In this document: positions 60,009 through 64,000 of the stretch, piece after piece | Position numbering within the stretch: the first letter of the stretch is position 1 | Layout of the letters: every line of letters starts with the position of its first letter | Origin: Lepidurus packardi | Lineage: Eukaryota > Arthropoda > Branchiopoda > Notostraca > Triopsidae | Length of the DNA stretch: 64,000 nucleotides | Assembly: GCA_023053545.1 (NCBI GenBank) | Contig: JAKZAN010000006.1 | Location: forward strand, 12,035,412-12,099,411 | Reading direction: 5' to 3' | Made by a program: the position numbers and the translations under genes | Notes under the pieces: generated by a model | The model's input: the letters and a program-made list of their open reading frames with translations, nothing else | Database searches by the model: none | What the model was told of the DNA's origin: nothing

Positions 60009-60440
60009 AGGGCTACTTTGTTCAGTAATGGCGTTCGCCTAGGATAATGGAGTTAGCGTTATGAATTTCATGGGATTGACTAGTACTAGTCACTAAAATC
60101 ACTCACCTGGCTATACTGTTTTTTCTCATCTACAATTATCCGTTCAAGTTTCACCCCACGCAACAACTCAGGTTGACTGAAAGCACCTTTCTCTATATTC
60201 AGCTGAACTGCTTCAGTTTCCGCCTGATGGTCAAAACTTGCCGAAGTAATTTCGTCAGATAATAAATCTTCATCATTACTTCGTTCAGCCACAGGGCTAC
60301 TTTGTTCAGTAATGCCGTTCGCCTAGGAGAATGGAGTTAGCGTTATGAATTTCAAGGGATTGACTAGTACTCAGTAAGTCACTAATCACTAACCTGGTTA
60401 TACTGTTTTTTCTCCTCTACAATTATCCGTTCAAGTTTTT
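59871..60440 (-). repeat. 281 bp tandem duplication of the Mutator-YqaJ 5' exon
   Basis: 59871-60151 and 60152-about 60440 are near-identical. Each unit holds an acceptor, ITEQSSPVAERSNDEDLLSD and QPELLRGVK. The 5' copy (60292-60086) continues ERIIVDEKKQYSQ to a GTGAGT donor. A third ERIIVEEKKQYNQ donor end lies at about 60445-60395. The gene's true start is beyond the BEL-2 insertion at 60459. Confidence 0.8.
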
Positions 60441-60458
60441 CACGTTGAATACGGAGGT

Positions 60459-60806
60459 TGTTCGCGATAGTTTACGAGCCACGGGTATTTAAACGAAGTC
60501 GAAGATTTGGTTATTTAACTTTATTTCACTAGACTAAAAACACTACACTACACATATCGGGTTTCGTCGAAGTCGTGCTACGGTAAGGAAAACGGGCTGT
60601 CGATACTGTCTATGTCTGTTTGTTGTTCGTTTTATCACTAGTTTCATGCAAGAATATATAGGTAGAAAGAAAGGTCGAGAAACAACGTTGATTTGTCTAG
60701 AGAAACCAGAAATGTCTGGAAGAAGAACCTTTCTCGGAAAGAAGTTGAGTCATGTCAAGGGAGGTTAAGAGGTCAGAAATATTTGTCGTAGTTACGGTCA
60801 GGAACA
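60459..60806 (-). repeat. BEL-2 3' LTR
   Basis: Minus orientation: starts TGTTCCTGACCG and ends CGCGAACA (inverted TGTTC/GAACA tips). The polypurine tract AAAACGGGGGCCGGGA lies just upstream at 60822-60807. The second LTR is outside the window. Confidence 0.75.
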
Positions 60807-60840
60807 TCCCGGCCCCCGTTTTACATCGGAGATTAAAACT

Positions 60841-63800
60841 TTAAGTCGCCTCGGTGTCAGATTGCTTTTCAAATACGCATAATTTAGTCGCAGGTCGAAT
60901 ATAAGTTCCATGCTGGGTTTTAACTTCCACGGTTCTCACGATTTGGTCTTTGCCTGGAAATACTTGCGTAACGCGTCCGATCGGCCAGTGACCTCGTGGT
61001 GTATTAACGTCGACTACGAGAACTATATCTCCAACTTTGATGTTTTCTTGCTTCAGTGACCATTTCTTGCGTTCAGTCAAAAGAGGAAGATATTCTTTTA
61101 TCCACCGTCGCCAGAATTGATTCGTGATTGCTTGTGCCGCGCGCCAACGTCTTCGAGATAGAATTTCCCTTTCGTGGATGACATCGGGTGGAGCATTTGT
61201 TTTGCGTTCACCATACAGAAAATGGTTCGGAGTTAAAGGATCTGGATCGCTAGGGTCCACACTTAAATACGTAAGAGGGCGTCCATTGAGCAGAGACTCA
61301 ATCTCGGTGAAAACGGTGTAAAGAATCTCGTCGTTAGTCTTTTGCCCTTTCAGTACAGCAGCAAGTGCGATTTTTGCCGATTTAATGAGTCTTTCCCACG
61401 ATCCACCGAAGTGTGGCGCTGCGGGAGGTGTGAACTGCCACTCGATCCCTTTCGCTGACATGGCGTTTGCTATCTTCTCTTTGTTCCAGTTTTCAATTCC
61501 TTCTCGTATTTCTCGCTCGCCGGCAACGAAGTTAGTACCGTTGTCAGTAAAACATTTGGCTGGGGTACGTCTTCTTGCGATGAATCTTCGGAAGGACAGT
61601 AAGAATGAGTCGGCGTCGAGTTTATGGCATAATTCAAGATGAATTGCGCGAGTTGTCATACAGGTGAACAAACAACCCCATCGCTTTTCGGTAGATCGTT
61701 TTACCGTAACGAGCAATGGTCCGAAGAAATCGATTCCGGTAAATGTAAAAGGCGGATTAAACGGTTCAACTCGTGCCACGGGTAAGTCGGCCATGAATGG
61801 TGGATTCGGCTTGGCTTTGCTTTTCTTACAATAGGCACATTGTTTGAGGACTGACTTGACGGTTTGTCTTCCTTTTATAATCCAGAATTTGCTTCTCAAT
61901 TCGTGCAAAGTTCGTTCCGTGGATGCGTGCGCGAGATTCATATGGGCATCTATGATAAGTAATTCGGTTAGACGATGTTTCGAAGGGATAATAACAGGGT
62001 GTTTTGCGTCATGTTCGAGGCTACTGTTTTTTAAACGTCCGCCGATACGCAAAATGTGGTCTTCATCGAGAAATGGAGCTAACTTAACGATGCTGGACTC
62101 TTTGAATGTTGAGCCATTTTTCACGATTGCGCGGATTTCCTTGTGAAACTCTTGCTCTTGAGCAGACCGAACGCAAACTTGCATTGATTTTTTTAATTCA
62201 TTCGCCGTTAAATATTTAGGACGCGCAGAATTTATGGTCGTTTCTCGTTTAGACGCCTGTTTGACTCGGTCTATGAAACGTAACACGAAAGCGATGACAC
62301 GAAGTGTCTTCGTGATGCTGGAATAACGCTCCAGTAAAGGCGTGATTATGCTTTGTTCGCTATGTTCGATTGTTCCAATCCACGGATCAACGTTTATTTC
62401 ATCGTCTTCCGGTTCCGCAAACTCAAAGTTTGAAGGCCAGTCTTCACTATCCCTTAACAAAAATTTCGGTCCAGTAAACCATGTTTGAAATTCGGGAGAG
62501 TCGGCCGAAGATCCTCGACTACAGATGTCCGCGGGGTTGAAAGTTCCAGGAACATGTCTCCATTGTGTAGCGTTGGTTGATTCCAAAATTTCGCTAACGC
62601 GATTTCCGACAAACGCTTTAAACTTGCGTTTCGTACTATAGATCCATTGTAAAGTCGTTTTGGAGTCCGACCAGAAGGTGACTCGATTGAGGGCTACGCC
62701 AACGGCGGGACAAATCAAACATGCCAGTCGTACGCTAAGGACTGCTCCGCAAAGTTCGAGACGAGGAATAGTCACATGTTTTATCGGTGCCACGCGGGTC
62801 TTACTTATTACAAAACGAACTTCGGGTTGTTCAGTGAGGTGAGTTGTTCGAAGATAAGCCACAGCGCCATACCCGTCTTCGGAGGCGTCCGAAAATATAT
62901 GCAGTTGGAGAGAGGTGGGTTTTCCATTGCAACGTAAACAACGTGGAATTTTAAGTTGGTCCAATGATTGTAAAGATCGACGCCAATTGTCCCAATCATC
63001 AAGGATTTGTGGAGGTGGTTCTTCATCCCAATTGGTTCCATGTCGCCATAAGGATTGAAGAATTATCTTTGCAAGTAAACACAGCGGTGCGAGGAAACCG
63101 AATGGGTCGTATATGCTTGAGACGTGGCTAAGGATTTCGCGCTTGGTTTTGGCCGGTTTGGTCGAATTTACTTTGAAAACGAAGGTATCATCTTCGCAAT
63201 TCCATAAAACACCTAGTGTTCTTTCAGTTGGTAGGTCGTCATTGTTTAAATTCAATTCTGGATTGATCCAGTCGCCGGGATCGATGGTTTTCAGGACTTC
63301 GCGTGAATTTGACGTCCACTTAGTCAAGGTAAATCCTCCTTTGGATAATAGTTCGGTAATTTCTCGGGAGGCATCCACCGCTTCGGTTGTCGTGTCAAAG
63401 GAATCTAAATAATTATCAACGTAGAAGTTAGAGAAAATTTTGTCTGCGGTTTTCGGATAAAGTTGACGATTGTCCGTTGCAGTTCGTTGGAGTGCGTACA
63501 TGCACGTTGCTGGGCTTGACACCGCGCCGAATACGTGGACTCGCATTTGGAAAATTTCGGGTTTGTTCTCGGAACCAGGTTTCTTCCATATAAATCGAAG
63601 GGCGGATTTGTCTTCATCGGGTACGCGCACTTGGTGGTACATTTTTGCAATATCAGCTGACACTGCAACTGGTCGTGAGCGAAATAACAGGAAAGGTTGG
63701 AGTAAAGTGTTGAGGAAGTCCGGACCTTTGAGTAGAAAATCGTTTAGGCAGCTTCCTTTGAATTTGGCAGAGGCATCAAATACGACACGAACTTTCCCAG

Positions 63801-64000
63801 GTTTGTTAGGATTTACGACAGCATGGTGTGGAAGGTACCAAATTCTTCCTGAGGCTTCGTTAAGCGGTTCAGCTCTTTCCGCGTAACCGGCATCGAGGTA
63901 TTCCTTTATCGTTTTCTCGTACTGCTGGCAGAGGTTGGTATCTCGAATGAGACGTTTTTCCAAAGAAGAGAAGCGGTCTAACGCGTAAGCGTAGTTGTTT
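60841..64000 (-). CDS. BEL-2 pol: RT, RNase H, integrase (open, 5' end outside window)
   Basis: More than 1,050 open codons. Reverse transcriptase: WYLPHHAVVNPNKPGKVRVV, FGAVSSPATCMYAL and the active site SNFYVDNYLDSF. RNase H: HIFSDASEDGYGAVAYLR and FWSDSKTTLQWI. Zinc finger: HASTERTLHELRSKFWIIKG to CAYCKKSK. Integrase: FTGIDFFGPL (D), KCFTDNGTNF (D) and HFGGSWERLIKSAK (E). DUF5641-like tail: HWPIGRVTQVFPGKDQIVRT. It reads open up to base 64000. No stop or frameshift was seen, so it may be active. It is related to, but clearly distinct from, BEL-1. Confidence 0.95.
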   Translation of the reverse strand, partial: NNYAYALDRFSSLEKRLIRDTNLCQQYEKTIKEYLDAGYAERAEPLNEASGRIWYLPHHAVVNPNKPGKVRVVFDASAKFKGSCLNDFLLKGPDFLNTLLQPFLLFRSRPVAVSADIAKMYHQVRVPDEDKSALRFIWKKPGSENKPEIFQMRVHVFGAVSSPATCMYALQRTATDNRQLYPKTADKIFSNFYVDNYLDSFDTTTEAVDASREITELLSKGGFTLTKWTSNSREVLKTIDPGDWINPELNLNNDDLPTERTLGVLWNCEDDTFVFKVNSTKPAKTKREILSHVSSIYDPFGFLAPLCLLAKIILQSLWRHGTNWDEEPPPQILDDWDNWRRSLQSLDQLKIPRCLRCNGKPTSLQLHIFSDASEDGYGAVAYLRTTHLTEQPEVRFVISKTRVAPIKHVTIPRLELCGAVLSVRLACLICPAVGVALNRVTFWSDSKTTLQWIYSTKRKFKAFVGNRVSEILESTNATQWRHVPGTFNPADICSRGSSADSPEFQTWFTGPKFLLRDSEDWPSNFEFAEPEDDEINVDPWIGTIEHSEQSIITPLLERYSSITKTLRVIAFVLRFIDRVKQASKRETTINSARPKYLTANELKKSMQVCVRSAQEQEFHKEIRAIVKNGSTFKESSIVKLAPFLDEDHILRIGGRLKNSSLEHDAKHPVIIPSKHRLTELLIIDAHMNLAHASTERTLHELRSKFWIIKGRQTVKSVLKQCAYCKKSKAKPNPPFMADLPVARVEPFNPPFTFTGIDFFGPLLVTVKRSTEKRWGCLFTCMTTRAIHLELCHKLDADSFLLSFRRFIARRRTPAKCFTDNGTNFVAGEREIREGIENWNKEKIANAMSAKGIEWQFTPPAAPHFGGSWERLIKSAKIALAAVLKGQKTNDEILYTVFTEIESLLNGRPLTYLSVDPSDPDPLTPNHFLYGERKTNAPPDVIHEREILSRRRWRAAQAITNQFWRRWIKEYLPLLTERKKWSLKQENIKVGDIVLVVDVNTPRGHWPIGRVTQVFPGKDQIVRTVEVKTQHGTYIRPATKLCVFEKQSDTEAT

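Larger units (their letters stand above)
60459..64000 (-). mobile_element. BEL/Pao LTR retrotransposon (BEL-2), partial at the window end
   Basis: An uninterrupted pol followed by a polypurine tract and 3' LTR. Inserted in the 5' region of the Mutator-YqaJ gene. Gag and the 5' LTR lie beyond 64000. Confidence 0.92.

Overview
This is eukaryotic nuclear DNA, most likely from a small-genome arthropod. A branchiopod crustacean such as Daphnia fits best, but that is an inference. The evidence is: a split RNA polymerase III gene with mostly 50-110 bp introns; a nuclear copy of mitochondrial DNA that reads through TGA as Trp and keeps the arthropod cytb/rrnL arrangement; and an invertebrate-style load of Ty3/Gypsy, BEL/Pao, P, PIF/Harbinger, pogo and other elements. 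Only one recognisable, clearly intact host gene is present.

Layout. 687-5024 (+) is the C-terminal two thirds of POLR3A, 16 exons, the last joined by a textbook AT-AC U12-type intron. 5800-6232 is a probable solo LTR. 6673-9400 (-) is a degenerate five-exon DUF6729-like mobile gene. 9431-9826 is a P-element transposase scrap. 9850-15228 is a decayed BEL/Pao element with its own LTR-like insertion, interrupted at 15229-20556 by a Gypsy element with two LTRs (Gypsy-A). 20803-21930 is a NUMT (cytb joined to rrnL). 23477-26316 and 42745-45343 are two closely similar broken PIF/Harbinger copies, each with a transposase (+) and an MADF-type second gene (-). 26870-27500 is a chimera of several transposon fragments. 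27687-28124 (-) holds the last exons of an unrecognised gene. 28390-38809 is a broken Gypsy element (Gypsy-B) split by a nested, apparently intact Gypsy element on the other strand (Gypsy-C, 32435-37925, identical LTRs). 40504-41398 is a four-unit 225 bp tandem array. 42242-42673 is a BEL pol tail.

46007-54017 is an 8,011 bp DNA transposon bounded by long inverted repeats and a 6 bp target duplication (GTTCCA). On its minus strand it carries two fully open split genes: a 501-residue IS3-like DDE integrase/transposase and a 778-residue SAM-HECT ubiquitin ligase. It looks autonomous and is the most interesting object here. 54763-60460 (-) is a gene fusing a Mutator-like DDE domain to a YqaJ-type exonuclease. 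It is cut in frame by a 2.7 kb pogo/Tigger element (TA duplication), and its 5' exon is tandemly duplicated. 60459-64000 (-) is a BEL/Pao element running off the window.

Mechanistically, Gypsy-A and Gypsy-C share a predicted -1 frameshift signal between gag and pol: a GGGAAAM heptamer, a 7 nt spacer and a 28 nt hairpin that contains part of the gag stop codon. The nesting gives a relative order: BEL before Gypsy-A; Gypsy-B before Gypsy-C; Mutator-YqaJ before pogo and BEL-2.
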